Source of the DNA: Chthoniobacter flavus
GTDB taxonomy: Bacteria; Verrucomicrobiota; Verrucomicrobiia; Chthoniobacterales; Chthoniobacteraceae
Reading direction: 5' to 3'
DNA: 64,000 nt
Assembly (NCBI GenBank): GCA_945861435.1
Contig: CAMAUX010000011.1
Location: 1 to 64,000 of the forward strand
Part shown: positions 36,199 to 47,700 of the stretch, piece after piece
How the letters are laid out: every line of letters begins with the position of its first letter
Numbering within the stretch: position 1 is the stretch's first letter
Program-made: the position numbers and the translations under genes
Notes under the pieces: generated by a model
What the model was told of the DNA's origin: nothing
Databases searched by the model: none
The model's input: the letters and a program-made list of their open reading frames with translations, nothing else

Positions 36199-36335
36199 GT
36201 TCTACGACGCATCGCTCGTGACCCCAACTCCTCCGCCGTGGAGGCGCGATCCATCCCATCGCAGCGAGACGCCGCGCCGTCCTCACTCAGGCCGATAAGA
36301 CAACCGCACCAACTTCCCCTCACGCGTGAGGCCTT

Positions 36336-38324
36336 TCAGTGAGCCTTGGAATCCGACCTCGACTCCTCAGTGTCCGGAAGCCGCACCCCCTCAAGCCTGA
36401 TATCCCGCGTGCCATCCAAGCCGAGCATCGAGCTCTGACTCACCCCGTCGGCTCTCGCATGCCTTTCTATATCGGCGAGCGTATTATTGAGAACCTCCAC
36501 TCCGATACTCTTCCGCAGAAGGATCGCCTGACCCACAACCTTCTCCGCCGGCCTCGCAAGGACAGTCGCCCGCAGAGGGCCTTCCACGAGATTGTTCTCA
36601 ATGCGAGAGTCTCGGATGCCAATGAGGTTCATCGCCGGGCCGCCGCTCCGCATGATGGTGTTGCCACGAATGACCAAACGCTCGATCGCCGGCACGCCTT
36701 CCTGCCCCTGCCCGTTGTGTCCGCGCGCTTCAATCACCGCTCCATGCGGGCGGGGACTCACATCAATGAACGTGTTGTCCGCAATCGTGATGTCACTCGG
36801 AACCCCGCCCACCAAGCCCATGCCAGTGTTCAGCGAAATATTACTGCCCATCCGTGCCAAGGTGCACCCTCGCACGATCCCAGGACCGGACATGATTAGC
36901 AGACGCTGAAAGTTGTCCTCCCACCGACAGTTCTGCACCACCCAACCGGCGCACTCGTGATCGAGCCACTCAGCCTGCCCATCAGCGAAAGCCGCGGCAT
37001 CCTGATCAAGCGTGACATCGAACCCCTTCAACTCCGCGATCTTTGCCTCGCCGAGCAGCACCCCGCTTTTGCGATGGATGAACCGCAGACGATCACCCGC
37101 ACGGGCGTCCTCGAGCGTGGGCCGCAGCGCCGCGTTCGTCTCAAGCAATACCCGCCGCCCAGACACCGACTTCACCTTCCCCCAAATCCCATGGAAGTTC
37201 TGCACATCATCCGCAGTGTGCCGGATCGTCACATGATCAAGCGTCGCCCCGTATCGGGTGGAACGGCAGAGAAAGCCATCCGCTCCCTTCCACTGGCTGG
37301 TTCCGGGTCGCGGCCCGAAATAACAGTCCTTCCACAGGTGCGCACCGCCGCCACCGCTTTCGCTCGGGCCGCCCTTGGCTACATAGACGCTCACGCCCTG
37401 AATCGTAATGTTCGCCGAATCCTCGATCACAATGGCTCCCGCGCTTGTATACAGGCACGACAAGCCGTCCCCCACGCGCACCACTCCCAGTTCGCCATAG
37501 GCACGACTCCAGTCCGCATCGTGGATGCGTTCCATGAGGTCCCTATCTTCCATCTGTATCCAGTAACGGCCTTCAGCGGAGGGCGTGATATCCTTGTAGC
37601 GCAGCCTGCGAATGCCAGGCTGTAAATCATAGAGCGGAGCACAGAGACGCCCGTCGCTCTTAAATGGAAAGAGTCGCTGCTCTTCTCCCCCTTTGTAACT
37701 CGAAGGCACCACCACTCCGGGCGAAGGCTGGATCTCAAAACGATTACCCTCCCGATCAATGCGCGTGATCCTCCCTTCAATACACCCACGCGTACCGCGA
37801 TCCACCACCGCACCCCGCAGAACGATGTTCCGGCAATGACGAAAGCCCACACATCGATGGCCCGGCGGCATCTGTTGGTCATCAAGCTCAAACCAAAAGG
37901 TCGCCCCTGTCGCCTCCATCACAAAGGGCCGCTCCGCCTCCCGCTGCATGTTCTCGAACCCCAGTGGAAAGATCACCTTCGCCCCTTCATAACGCTCCTG
38001 ACCGAAACGATAATCGCCGGGCGGAATCCGCACCTCCCCGGCGCCGCTCTCGAAAGCTTTTCTGATCAGCGGCAGGACTTCCCTCCCCCGCTCCCGCTGA
38101 GCCGCCTTTTCCGCATCAGTGAATTGCGGCCCGCTCGGTGCATCAAAGCGGAATCCCAAATCGGTCACGGACGGGGATTCTGATGCCAGAATCTCCCGCT
38201 GATGCGGCGACAGATGCGCGTGGAGATCAGCCGCGCGAACAACACTCGCCCCCGCAAACGCCGCCAGCACCATGGCGCCCAACCATACTCCCCCGCCCTT
38301 CATTGGACGCCGTATCCTCAACAC
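36336..38324 (-). CDS. Right-handed parallel beta-helix protein (pectate-lyase-like fold), secreted
   Basis: Signal-like N-terminus; repeated NITIQGVSVYV / LVIRGNTIMRSGGPAMNLIGIRDSRIENNLVEG beta-helix patterns. Confidence 0.7.
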   Translation of the reverse strand: MLRIRRPMKGGGVWLGAMVLAAFAGASVVRAADLHAHLSPHQREILASESPSVTDLGFRFDAPSGPQFTDAEKAAQRERGREVLPLIRKAFESGAGEVRIPPGDYRFGQERYEGAKVIFPLGFENMQREAERPFVMEATGATFWFELDDQQMPPGHRCVGFRHCRNIVLRGAVVDRGTRGCIEGRITRIDREGNRFEIQPSPGVVVPSSYKGGEEQRLFPFKSDGRLCAPLYDLQPGIRRLRYKDITPSAEGRYWIQMEDRDLMERIHDADWSRAYGELGVVRVGDGLSCLYTSAGAIVIEDSANITIQGVSVYVAKGGPSESGGGGAHLWKDCYFGPRPGTSQWKGADGFLCRSTRYGATLDHVTIRHTADDVQNFHGIWGKVKSVSGRRVLLETNAALRPTLEDARAGDRLRFIHRKSGVLLGEAKIAELKGFDVTLDQDAAAFADGQAEWLDHECAGWVVQNCRWEDNFQRLLIMSGPGIVRGCTLARMGSNISLNTGMGLVGGVPSDITIADNTFIDVSPRPHGAVIEARGHNGQGQEGVPAIERLVIRGNTIMRSGGPAMNLIGIRDSRIENNLVEGPLRATVLARPAEKVVGQAILLRKSIGVEVLNNTLADIERHARADGVSQSSMLGLDGTRDIRLEGVRLPDTEESRSDSKAH

Positions 38325-38395
38325 AGCAGTGATTCCTCCTCTCCCGCATTCCCAATCGGACCAACTACAAAAGGTGCTCTCATGAAAGGGGCAAT

Positions 38396-39085
38396 TCAGG
38401 GATGCGTCGGCACAGCCACCACGTGGATCTCATCCAGTTCAATCCCCTCCTCCCCCCCGTTCTGCATCCAGAGCAGCTTCCGTTTGCCCGCATTGAAGTT
38501 CGCTCGCTTCAACGTCCTGCTCCAAAGACTGCCATCAACGCTCACCGCGACTTGTTCCCCTTCAAAACTCAGCGTCACCTCACGCCATTCGTTGCGAGTG
38601 AGATCCACCTTCTCCACGGCAAAGAACTCATTAAGCCGATACGCACCACTCACCTTGTCCGCAGGACGCAGGTTCTGACGCAGGGGATGCTTCTCGTCCT
38701 TGGAATGACCATCCACCTCCAACTGCACTCCCTCGCGCAGCAACTTCACCCGCAGCATGTGATCCTCGCTTCCGAATCCATCCTCTCCATCCACGAAGAA
38801 CCACAGCATCCCGCCGACCCCCAGATGACGATAGCGAAAGCGAATCGAGAGATCCTTCCCCTCCACCGGCAGATAAACCATCGGCGGATACTTGCCCCCG
38901 CTGGATCCATGGGTCCAAAGCACACCCTCGCGCACCTCCGTGTTCTGGTTCGGAATGGGCGTGAGAAACCTCTTCGCATCGAAGTCTGAACCGAAGCTCT
39001 CGTGGAAGACGAACGGCCCCGCCGTTTCCTGCGCAATCGCAAACCGCGCACTCATGCACAGAAAGGTCAGGAGAAGAATCTTCAT
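38396..39085 (-). CDS. Secreted concanavalin/DUF1080-like protein
   Basis: Signal peptide; FVFHESFGSDFDAKR...NEWREVTLSFEGEQVAVSVDGSLWSRTLKRANFNAGKRKLLW. Confidence 0.55.
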   Translation of the reverse strand: MKILLLTFLCMSARFAIAQETAGPFVFHESFGSDFDAKRFLTPIPNQNTEVREGVLWTHGSSGGKYPPMVYLPVEGKDLSIRFRYRHLGVGGMLWFFVDGEDGFGSEDHMLRVKLLREGVQLEVDGHSKDEKHPLRQNLRPADKVSGAYRLNEFFAVEKVDLTRNEWREVTLSFEGEQVAVSVDGSLWSRTLKRANFNAGKRKLLWMQNGGEEGIELDEIHVVAVPTHP

Positions 39086-39230
39086 AAGGAATCAATCATT
39101 CGAACGAGCGCAAGGATGGTCACCGAAGCAGCCGAGTTGAAGTGAGTTTCTCTCCCCAAAGCGAATAGTCGTATGGCATCCGCCGCTCCCCCGTCCGCGC
39201 CACAAAGGCCGAAGCCACAGCGTTGGATCC

Positions 39231-39761
39231 TTACCGCGCAGCCCTCCCCTCTCCTCCGTTCTCAAGAGGCCTCAGCTTGTGGTTTGCGTGCCCAATGAAC
39301 TCCGCCAAGTCGAGAAAGCCGTCCTTGTTCGCATCCGCTCCATGGAAGTGCTGGTCCGAGTGATGGACCATTCTCGAAACCTTGCGATATTCCGCCGGAT
39401 CGAGAACGCCATCCTTGTTCACGTCGAGTCGCGCAAAGCACGCCTCTTCGCCCTCGCTCAGAATCGCGAACCACGTCTGCTTGCGCAGTACCCCGGCAAG
39501 CTCACCCGAATCCAGAAACCCGTCGCCATTGGCATCGCCGGCCTTGAAGTGTTCCTCCCCATGATGAAGCGCCTGCACATCCAACGTCTTGTATTCTTGC
39601 AGCGTCAGCCGCCCGTCTTTGTCCCGGTCCGCCGCATTCATGATCCGCTCCACCAGCGTCCCGCCCCCCTCTCCGGCACCCACTGATAATCCGCCAACGA
39701 CCATCAGTGTCCACCAACGGACGCACTTCATCGTCTCCAAGAAACAACGAGTGCGGGTCAT
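39231..39761 (-). CDS. EF-hand domain protein
   Basis: Four EF-hand-like loops: DRDKDGRLTLQE, DANGDGFLDSGE, DVNKDGVLDPAE, DANKDGFLDLAE; ATGA overlap with upstream hydrolase. Confidence 0.85.
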   Translation of the reverse strand: MTRTRCFLETMKCVRWWTLMVVGGLSVGAGEGGGTLVERIMNAADRDKDGRLTLQEYKTLDVQALHHGEEHFKAGDANGDGFLDSGELAGVLRKQTWFAILSEGEEACFARLDVNKDGVLDPAEYRKVSRMVHHSDQHFHGADANKDGFLDLAEFIGHANHKLRPLENGGEGRAAR

Positions 39762-40795
39762 CTGCCCTCCTCGACACCTTGATGCGGCGCCTTTTTCAAA
39801 TACCTGTCGAACCATTCCAACTCCACCCGCGTCGCCTCATCGAATCCCTCAAAGTACACGCCGTAATGGGTGATCCCCTTGATCACGTGAAAGGACGACG
39901 ACACCCCCCTCTTCACCAAATCCTGATACACCCCCTCAACGACACCGTTCCCACTCAACTCCTCCTTCTCCGCGACCACAAACAACGAAGGCACGGTGAT
40001 CCTCGTCCCCGCCTCGACAGCGCTGAAACCAAGACTCTTCACCGGATTGCGCCGCATCGCCGTGTAACGCGCAAGCGCCCCGGTCCGCCTCCCAGTCTCC
40101 ACCGGCACCGGTTCCGTCTCCCCGCGCGCCTGCTTCGTCGCAAGCTCGTACGCGTATTTCTGCAAGGCCGGCGCGGCTCCCGCTCCCATCCCGGGAACTT
40201 GCGCCACCATGCACTTCACCCGCGGGTCATTGCCGGCAACCCACACCACCAACCCGCCACCGTAACTCGTGCCCCAGAGGCCGATCCGATCCGGGTCCAC
40301 ACAAGGCTCGCCGATGAGAAAGCTCACGGCGGCCCGGATATCCTCCGTCTGCTCCGCATAACTCATCTGCCCGCGCAGCGCCTTCACCTTGATCGTCATA
40401 TCAGCCTGCCCCTCAAGCTTTGGCTGCGGGTCCACAGACATGAGCCTGCTGTCACTCTCGCCCCAGCCACGGTAGTCAAACGCCAGAACCATATAGCCGC
40501 CCCGAGCCAGAATCGGGCCGAGCCGGCCGCCCGTCTGTTCCTTCGTACCGCCCGTTCCCGCACAGATCACCACTGCGGGAAGCTTGTCATCAGCCTTGCG
40601 ATTCTTGGCCCCATACAGATGCCCCGCCATGCGCGTCCCATCGCTCCAAACCGTCACCACGCGCCTTTCCACATCCATGGGCAGCGCCCCAGACCGCTCC
40701 CCCTTCAACGCCCCCGCCTCCTCCATAGATTTCTCCCGAGCAGACAACCCTGCGCAGAACGCGAGTAACAACGGGATCAATGTAATTATCCTCAT
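39758..40795 (-). CDS. Alpha/beta hydrolase (dienelactone-hydrolase-like)
   Basis: PAVVICAGTGGTKEQ, GYMVLAFDYRGWGESDSR, GLWGTSYGGGLVVWVAGNDPRVKCMVAQVPG. Confidence 0.75.
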   Translation of the reverse strand: MRIITLIPLLLAFCAGLSAREKSMEEAGALKGERSGALPMDVERRVVTVWSDGTRMAGHLYGAKNRKADDKLPAVVICAGTGGTKEQTGGRLGPILARGGYMVLAFDYRGWGESDSRLMSVDPQPKLEGQADMTIKVKALRGQMSYAEQTEDIRAAVSFLIGEPCVDPDRIGLWGTSYGGGLVVWVAGNDPRVKCMVAQVPGMGAGAAPALQKYAYELATKQARGETEPVPVETGRRTGALARYTAMRRNPVKSLGFSAVEAGTRITVPSLFVVAEKEELSGNGVVEGVYQDLVKRGVSSSFHVIKGITHYGVYFEGFDEATRVELEWFDRYLKKAPHQGVEEGR

Positions 40796-40895
40796 GGAGT
40801 GTTTCGATCGTGATTGAGGGCCACATTTACCAAACCCCGATTCCCCGGGAATGTCTCGGACACGCCCGAGAATTTTGCTGCACGTGTTGATTCTC

Positions 40896-41180
40896 CTACT
40901 TCCCGCCAGCCGCATCCTCCTCAGGAAGGCCGAAGCACCGAACCACGCCGATGTTATGCAGCGAAAACAGTCCCCCAATCTGTCTCTCGATCGTCGCCTT
41001 CCTTTTTCCAGCACCCGTAAAGACCGTGTTCCCTCCTCCCACGTAAACGCGGCCGCGTGATAACGAGGGTCCGCAGAACACGGGCCCATTTCCGATCTCA
41101 CACAGAGACTTGCTGGTGCATCCCCATTCAACCCCGAAACCCGACGCCAGTTTCCCCTCTCGAAAACCCCCGTTCAGGGA
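40896..41180 (-). pseudogene. C-terminal remnant of a PQQ-like beta-propeller protein
   Basis: Minus-frame GPVFCGPSLSRGRVYVGGGNTVFTGAGKRKATIERQIGGLFSLHNIGVVRCFGLPEED resembles the repeat of PQQ-binding propellers, with no plausible intact start or full domain. Confidence 0.45.
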
Positions 41181-41188
41181 GTCGTAAA

Positions 41189-41974
41189 TCACTGCACTTT
41201 CCAAACCTTCACGTCGTCGATCCACACCGTGCTCGGCGTCAGAAAACTCAGCCACCGCTTCATCGGATGCGCAAACCCTTCGGACCGATGACGCGCGACC
41301 ACCGCTCCATCCACGCTCAACCGCATCTCGTCCCCTTCGGTCACAAGCACCAGTTCATGCCAATCCGTGTCCGCCTTCCACGGCACGTTGATCTGCTTCG
41401 TCTTCAGCAGCGCTTCGAGATCAGCCGGCAACTTTTCCTTCCGGTCCAAGTGCTCCTGCCTGCGCTTGCGAATCTCCAGATTCATCACGCCAGTCTTGTG
41501 ATCAATGAGCGTGACGCCCGACTGCCCGAGCACGCCATAGCAGAGGTGCCCGGCATGAATGCCCTTTGTCTCGCGATCCACAAAACCGAACTGCAGCGAC
41601 TCGTCCTTGCTCAGCCCCGGAAACTTGAAGCGAACCACAGCACCGCCATCGCTGAAACCCGCGTCATGATGAATGTGGGCGGCATGTCCCGCCTCCTTGG
41701 TCGCGCTCGCAATCTTCAAAATGCCACCGTCGAGGTCGGCCTGCTTGATCTGCGGCACGCGGTCAGCCGTGGCGCTCTCCCATCCGTTGCCAATACCCTT
41801 CAGCCCATTCCCGGTCTCGTCTCTCTCGAAGGCCTCGTGAAAAACCAGCGCGCCTTTCTCGCGAAGCCATGCGGCATCATCGCGCGCTGAAGCACCCGAT
41901 TCGGCTCCCACGCAAGGCAGTGCAGCCACCGAAACCAACCACAGGCAAATCAAAGTCAGACGCTTCATCTTCAT
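41189..41974 (-). CDS. Secreted concanavalin/DUF1080-like protein
   Basis: Signal peptide; ALVFHEAFERDETGN...DWHELVLVTEGDEMRLSVDGAVVARHRSEGFAHPMKRWLSF. Confidence 0.55.
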   Translation of the reverse strand: MKMKRLTLICLWLVSVAALPCVGAESGASARDDAAWLREKGALVFHEAFERDETGNGLKGIGNGWESATADRVPQIKQADLDGGILKIASATKEAGHAAHIHHDAGFSDGGAVVRFKFPGLSKDESLQFGFVDRETKGIHAGHLCYGVLGQSGVTLIDHKTGVMNLEIRKRRQEHLDRKEKLPADLEALLKTKQINVPWKADTDWHELVLVTEGDEMRLSVDGAVVARHRSEGFAHPMKRWLSFLTPSTVWIDDVKVWKVQ

Positions 41975-42687
41975 AACGGCTTTAGTTGAGAAAGGATGAG
42001 TTCCCAGCTTTTACGCAGGATCGAGAGGTCGGATTCAATGGCAACCTGGGTGAACCCGAGCCCCATAAAATAGCCCACGTCGGCAGGATCGCGGACGAGG
42101 ATGCCCGATTTCTTCCCTGCACACTCTGCCGCGGCAACCACCCGCTTCAGGCACTCTGTGAAGTCCCCGACTGCAGCCCCGCTGCCGTGGTTCAGATCGT
42201 GCTGAAGATCCGCAGGGCCCACGAACAGCACATCCACCCCCTCAACCCGAGCGATCTCAACCGCATTGCGAACCCCTTCGATGCTCTCGATCTGAGCCAT
42301 CATCACCGGCATGGGAGAATCCTCCGGACGCCGCAGACCGTACTGATGCCCGCGCACTGTGCGCGAATAACCCCGGCGACCGCGTGGCGGATAGTGCATA
42401 GAGTGAACGATCGCTTCAGCCTGTGCGGGCGAGTCCACATGCGGGGCCATCACGCCATCCGCTCCCCAATCAAGCAGACGCGCAATGAGGTCGGGATGCG
42501 GTGCACCGACGCGCACGATCCCTTGCGTCCTACTCCCGCGGAGCGCACGCAGTTGGTCCGCCACCGAGGACTCCGAACCATTGCCATGCTCAAGGTCGAT
42601 CAACACCCAGTCGAAGCCCGACAGCGAAGCCAGTTCAGCAATCGTGGGTGAACCAATGGAAAGAAAAGTGCCGATGTGGGGTTTCAT
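41971..42687 (-). CDS. HpcH/HpaI-family aldolase
   Basis: GFDWVLIDLEHGNGS, GADGVMAPHVDSPAQAEAIVHSMHYPPRGRRGYS. Confidence 0.9.
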   Translation of the reverse strand: MKPHIGTFLSIGSPTIAELASLSGFDWVLIDLEHGNGSESSVADQLRALRGSRTQGIVRVGAPHPDLIARLLDWGADGVMAPHVDSPAQAEAIVHSMHYPPRGRRGYSRTVRGHQYGLRRPEDSPMPVMMAQIESIEGVRNAVEIARVEGVDVLFVGPADLQHDLNHGSGAAVGDFTECLKRVVAAAECAGKKSGILVRDPADVGYFMGLGFTQVAIESDLSILRKSWELILSQLKPL

Positions 42688-42690
42688 GTT

Positions 42691-43791
42691 TCAGAGTATT
42701 TCCATCCCGCCGTCATTCCTCAGCCCCATCAAGGCAGTATTCAACCGAGCCCGGGTGAATTCCCGCAGCGTCCCTCCATTGGCGCCGTTCGGAATCAGAA
42801 AAAACGCAGCGCCACGCTCGAAATAGCCTGCGCCCACCCGGATCACCGCCTTCACAATCATGTTCCGCAGCAGGTGGAGCCAGAACCGACGACGATGCTC
42901 GGGCGGTAAAGGCCGGACCTCTTGGTATCCCTCGAATGCGCTCCGCAAAAATGCCGCGTCGTGGAAGCACCCGAGCAGCGAGAGGTCATCCATGGGATCG
43001 CCCGAGATGGCGTCGTCGAAATCAATGAATGCCGCGATGTGCCTCTCGCTGCCGAGGATATTCCAAAGCGCGAGATCCTTGTGCACAAGGCAACCCCGCC
43101 CGATGTGGAGCAACGCGTGATGGCGCTCCATCTCTCCAGCGATCTCCGCGCTCTCATCCGCAGTGAGAAACCCACGGTCCCTGAGAAACCTCAGATGCCG
43201 CTCGAGATGCCCAAGAAAGTACCCCGCATAATCCGCGTGATAACCAGTGAGTCTCCCTGTGCCCCGCAACACCCCACCATCAAATGGGCCGAAGCCCTCC
43301 GCTCCAATCGCCTGCCAGCGCGCCACCGACGAACCGATTTCGCGCGCACACTTGCCGACGTTGAGCGCATCGCTTTTGAAATGCGTATTGAGATCAGGGT
43401 ACGCAATATCCTCGAGCACCTGCCACGCGAACGGGACCCGCTCCCGACTCGCATCCACTGCAAAGACCCCTGGCGTAGGCACGCCCAGCGCCCGAACTTC
43501 CCCCAACAGGTGCGACTCCACCTCGATGTAGTCGTCATGCTCAGGACCGTCTTCCACACGAACAAACAAGCTTCTCTCGCCGGTATCCACGCGGAACGTG
43601 AGGTGATTCCCCTGCCCCCCAGCCCCACACACCGTCAGCGAATCGGACGAGAAACGCGCCGCAAGTTCCCGAAGAAGCTCCTGCCCGATGTCGGACCGCG
43701 CGCCGCGCTCCGCAGTCCCGTGAAAGGCTGCGGGTCGGTCGCATTTCCAATAGTAGATCCCGCGACGCGGATGCTCCTTCATCGCAGTCAC
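42691..43791 (-). CDS. Aminoglycoside phosphotransferase (APH)-fold kinase
   Basis: GRGCLVHKDLALWNILGSERHIAAFIDFDDAISGDPMDDLSLLG (HxDxxxxN...DFD). Confidence 0.8.
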   Translation of the reverse strand: MTAMKEHPRRGIYYWKCDRPAAFHGTAERGARSDIGQELLRELAARFSSDSLTVCGAGGQGNHLTFRVDTGERSLFVRVEDGPEHDDYIEVESHLLGEVRALGVPTPGVFAVDASRERVPFAWQVLEDIAYPDLNTHFKSDALNVGKCAREIGSSVARWQAIGAEGFGPFDGGVLRGTGRLTGYHADYAGYFLGHLERHLRFLRDRGFLTADESAEIAGEMERHHALLHIGRGCLVHKDLALWNILGSERHIAAFIDFDDAISGDPMDDLSLLGCFHDAAFLRSAFEGYQEVRPLPPEHRRRFWLHLLRNMIVKAVIRVGAGYFERGAAFFLIPNGANGGTLREFTRARLNTALMGLRNDGGMEIL

Positions 43792-44771
43792 GACTCCACC
43801 GTTCCCTCTGCAGCCACCGGTACCTCCGCGCTCGCGGAAACAGGCGCCACGGGCCTCGCACGCCAGAATGCGGCAATGATGCTGCCGATGAGATTCTGCG
43901 CCACGCCGCTGAAGACCGCAGGAACTGCGGCCAGTGGAAGAAGCGGAAAATTCTCACGCGCGAGCGTTGCGGCAAGTCCGCCGTTCTGCATGCCCACCTC
44001 AATGGAAATTGTCCGGGCGACGCTCGCAGGATACCGCAGCAAGCGCGCGACGAAGTAACCCAGAACAAAGCCCACCACGTGAAGCCCAAGGGCGGCAATG
44101 GCCAGCCGCGCAGCGTTGGCTTTCACCGCCTCGGCATTGATCGCCACGATGCCAGCGGTGATCAGAATGATCGCGAGGACAGAAACCGCCGGTCCAAACT
44201 GCCCCACCTTCGCCACCGTGCGGGGGAAGCGCCAGTTGCACAGGACGCCGATGACCACGGGGGCGACGGCGACTCTGAGTGTCGACAAGCACAGCTTCCA
44301 CGCATCCACAGGCACATAGTGCCCGGCGAGATGCTCGCACCAAAGCGGTGTCATCACGAACGCGAACAGTGTCGACGTGAGGGTGACGGCAACCGCCAAC
44401 GCCACGTCCGCGCGGGCGAGATAACTCACCACATTGGACGCAGTGCCGGATGGGCAGCTCGCTACGAGGATCAACCCGACCGCAAAGCCCGGCTCAAGAT
44501 GAAGCACCCGTGCGAGGAGCCAACCAGTGAGCGGCATGATCGTGTAGTGCGCCAGAAAACCCAGCGTGAGTGAACCCGGCATTCGCAAGAGCCGCCGAAA
44601 GTCGTCGATCGTCAGCGTGAACCCCATGCCAAGCATCACGATCGACATCGCCCACACCACCCAATGCCCCGCAAACCATGAAAACGTCGGCGGATGCACC
44701 AGCGCGATCGCCACCAAAACCACCAACCAGACCGGATAGAGATGAGTGAACCACGTGAGAAATCGTTGCAT
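43788..44771 (-). CDS. Bile acid:sodium symporter family transporter
   Basis: GFTLTIDDFRRLLRMPGSLTLGFLAHYTIMPLTGWLLARV, VASCPSGTASNVVSYLARADVALAVAVT. Confidence 0.88.
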   Translation of the reverse strand: MQRFLTWFTHLYPVWLVVLVAIALVHPPTFSWFAGHWVVWAMSIVMLGMGFTLTIDDFRRLLRMPGSLTLGFLAHYTIMPLTGWLLARVLHLEPGFAVGLILVASCPSGTASNVVSYLARADVALAVAVTLTSTLFAFVMTPLWCEHLAGHYVPVDAWKLCLSTLRVAVAPVVIGVLCNWRFPRTVAKVGQFGPAVSVLAIILITAGIVAINAEAVKANAARLAIAALGLHVVGFVLGYFVARLLRYPASVARTISIEVGMQNGGLAATLARENFPLLPLAAVPAVFSGVAQNLIGSIIAAFWRARPVAPVSASAEVPVAAEGTVES

Positions 44772-44786
44772 GGGAATGGGGGAAAG

Positions 44787-47700
44787 TTACTTCACGACCG
44801 TCGGTGCAATGTCACGCACGCCTGAATATTCGGGCCCACCAGCCGCAACAAAACCATTGCTCGCGCCCTTCTCATCCGCGCTGACCCAGAAGGAGTACAG
44901 ACTCCCGTTGGTCAGATGAAATCGAAAGCGCACCGGGGTTTTGTTCAGCGTCCCAAGTCCGAAACCCTTCTGCCATTGCACACGCACCTTGGTCGCATCG
45001 CCGACAGTCGTCTCGGACGTCGCGAGCACCTGCCCTCCGGCGTCGAGCACCTCCACGCGCAGCCCACCCTTCGCCGAGTCCACATTCACGAAAAGATGAT
45101 TCCCCTGGAACCTCACCAAACGCGTCGTGAGCGTGCCCGGCATTTCGCCCGCATCCATCGAAGCGAACCCATCACGGCGCAAACTCGCAAGACCAACCGC
45201 CCCGCCACCATACATGTCTCTGCGCCCTCCGCCCGCATCGCCGGAGTAAGCGCAGTAGGGAAAGACCAACCGGTCCTCTTGAATCACGAACACCCCCGTC
45301 GTGGTGTGCACGTAACCGCGGTCCCACGCTCCCGAATTGCGTTCCGCCCGGATGAATCCCCTTCGGTCGGGCCGGTCCCAATGGAAACCGTCCCGGCTGA
45401 ATCCCAGCTCCAGATCCGTCAGCTTTGGAAATCCGCCCTTCTCGCAGACTTCGTTTTTCGGCCCGCGATGAATCTGGTGCATGCCAATCATCAAGCTCTC
45501 GTATGCCACGGCGGCGAGGCTGTAGAGCTGCGGCGCATCGCCCTCGCCCGCGACACCGGGATAGGCACCGGCGGGCTCGGGACGATCGAGCCGGTCCGCA
45601 TTCGTCCAGTACACTGCCTTCGACCAGTCCGCCCCGTCCAAAAAGCGCTCGCTCTCCACGTAATAACGGCACCGACCGCGGGGGCCGTCCCGCTTGATGC
45701 TTTGCACCCACTTGTTCCGAAACGGATTGTAAAAAATGGACCCGTAGTCGCTGGCGGCTGCGCTGCAGGCGACAGGCTTCGACCATGTCACACCGTCGGA
45801 CACCTGCAGACTGTGGGTGGGTCCCGCAGCAGCCTCCTTCTTCGAGACATGCATCCAGCATGTGAGGTACTTGATGCGCTCCTTCGGATCCGCTGCCTGG
45901 ACGTCGTACCACAGCGCATGATCGGTGCCCGCTGTCACCCCCTCGCCCCCTCCCCATGCCGCGCCCGCTGGCAGCAGGATGTTCCCCGCTTTGCCTCCGA
46001 GTTCCGGCCGGACCCATGTTCTCAAATCCCGGCTCGTGGCCATCGCGAGCGGTCCGCGCCAACCCGCCGTATAGAACATCTTGAACACCATTTCTGCCGG
46101 CTCATAGAACACGCCCCCCTGCCCGAGATACACCACCTCGTTCCGCTGCTTCTCCAACAGAGTCTCCGGCCGAAATACCGGATTCTCACCAAACTTCTCC
46201 GCCCGATGAAAAACCCTTCTGAGGTCGGTGGACTCGATGAGGAAATCATCAACGAAGAGCTGCCGCCCGATGTCGATGGGGATGACTTTTGGTGGACGCA
46301 CAAGGTAAGGCACCGGCATCGGCGCATCCGAAGCCGGATCACGAAAGCGCGGCGGCCACACATCAGGCAGCTCGATGCCGTTCGAGAGCTTCTCCGCCTT
46401 TGGCCCCGTCGCCTTGTTCGCCCGATTGAGCAGCTTCGCATCCCGCGAGACGACCCGACCCGCCAGCACATCCTCTTCGCGGAACTTCGCCAGCAGGATC
46501 TCCGCATCGGTATGACGGTTCCAATCGTACAGCACATGGATGAGTCCGTCGCGGCCCTCAAAACCGTCCGGATACGACACCGCATTGCGTTCATCCAAAA
46601 TAAGCCCGCCCTTCCACGTCTGGCCTTCGTCCTCCGAAAGCCATGCACTCAGGTGCGTCCGCTTCTGAAGGCGCTCGCCGGGCGATCCGTTTTTCACGAG
46701 CAAAATGCGGCCCGACTGCAATCTGCGAAGGAAAAATCGCGCGTTCACATTCTGTACGCTCGCAGCCTGCTTCGGCGTGCTCCAAGTCCTGCCTCCATCG
46801 GTCGAGAAACTCTCATGCGGCTGCCCCTTTGTGCGCGCCAGCATCCACAGGCGGCCGTCCTTGAGCTCCACCATCATGTGCTCGTCGAACTCCCAGTCCG
46901 GGAACTGCAGGCTCCCGCGCTCCCCCCATGCGGCCCCATCGGCAGTCGATGCGAACACACGCGCCGTCTTCTTGTGCCAGTCTGAAACCGGAAGCAGCCA
47001 CTCGCCGTTCCGAAGAACTGTCGGCTTGTTCAGCGTGCAACCTTCCGCAAACAACTCCGGCTCCGTCCACTTGAGGTCCTCTGCGTCGGGATCATCGCAC
47101 CGGATGAACCAGTTCGTGATCCGACCATCCGGATCACCGAGTTGTTGGTCGAAAAACAGCCAGAGGCGACCACGCGGATCGGTCCACAGATTCCCAACGA
47201 GCGCACCACTCAGCCGCTGACCCGCCGCGATCAACGCACCCACCGCAAAGCGCGGCTTCGACCACGTGGCTCCATCGTCATCGCTCGCTGACAGAAGGAA
47301 ATACCCCTCCTTCTTGTCTCCCGTTCCGGTCCAGCACCCCCAGATCCGTCCTTTCGGAGTCCGATCCATGCCGATGATCATCGCGCCGGGCCGCGCTTCG
47401 TCCTGAAACTCCGGCCCTGGATTGCGGAGCACCACCGGCAGCGCGAGATTCACCTCCTTCACTTCCGCGCCCTGCGCCGCGAGTACCACCATCTTCCGAA
47501 ACTGGAACCGCTCCCCGGCTCTCACCTCCTTGCGATACAGGCTGACGCGGTTCACTTCGCCCGCGAACAATTGTGCCTCCGGCACTTCGACCTTCGTGAA
47601 GCCGGCCTTGAGCAAGGCCTCCTCCTGGCTTGCAGCTCCCGCACGCTTCGTCGGCGTTAACGCGAACAGCGAGCCCGCTTTGGTAACCTCCGCGTGAAGC

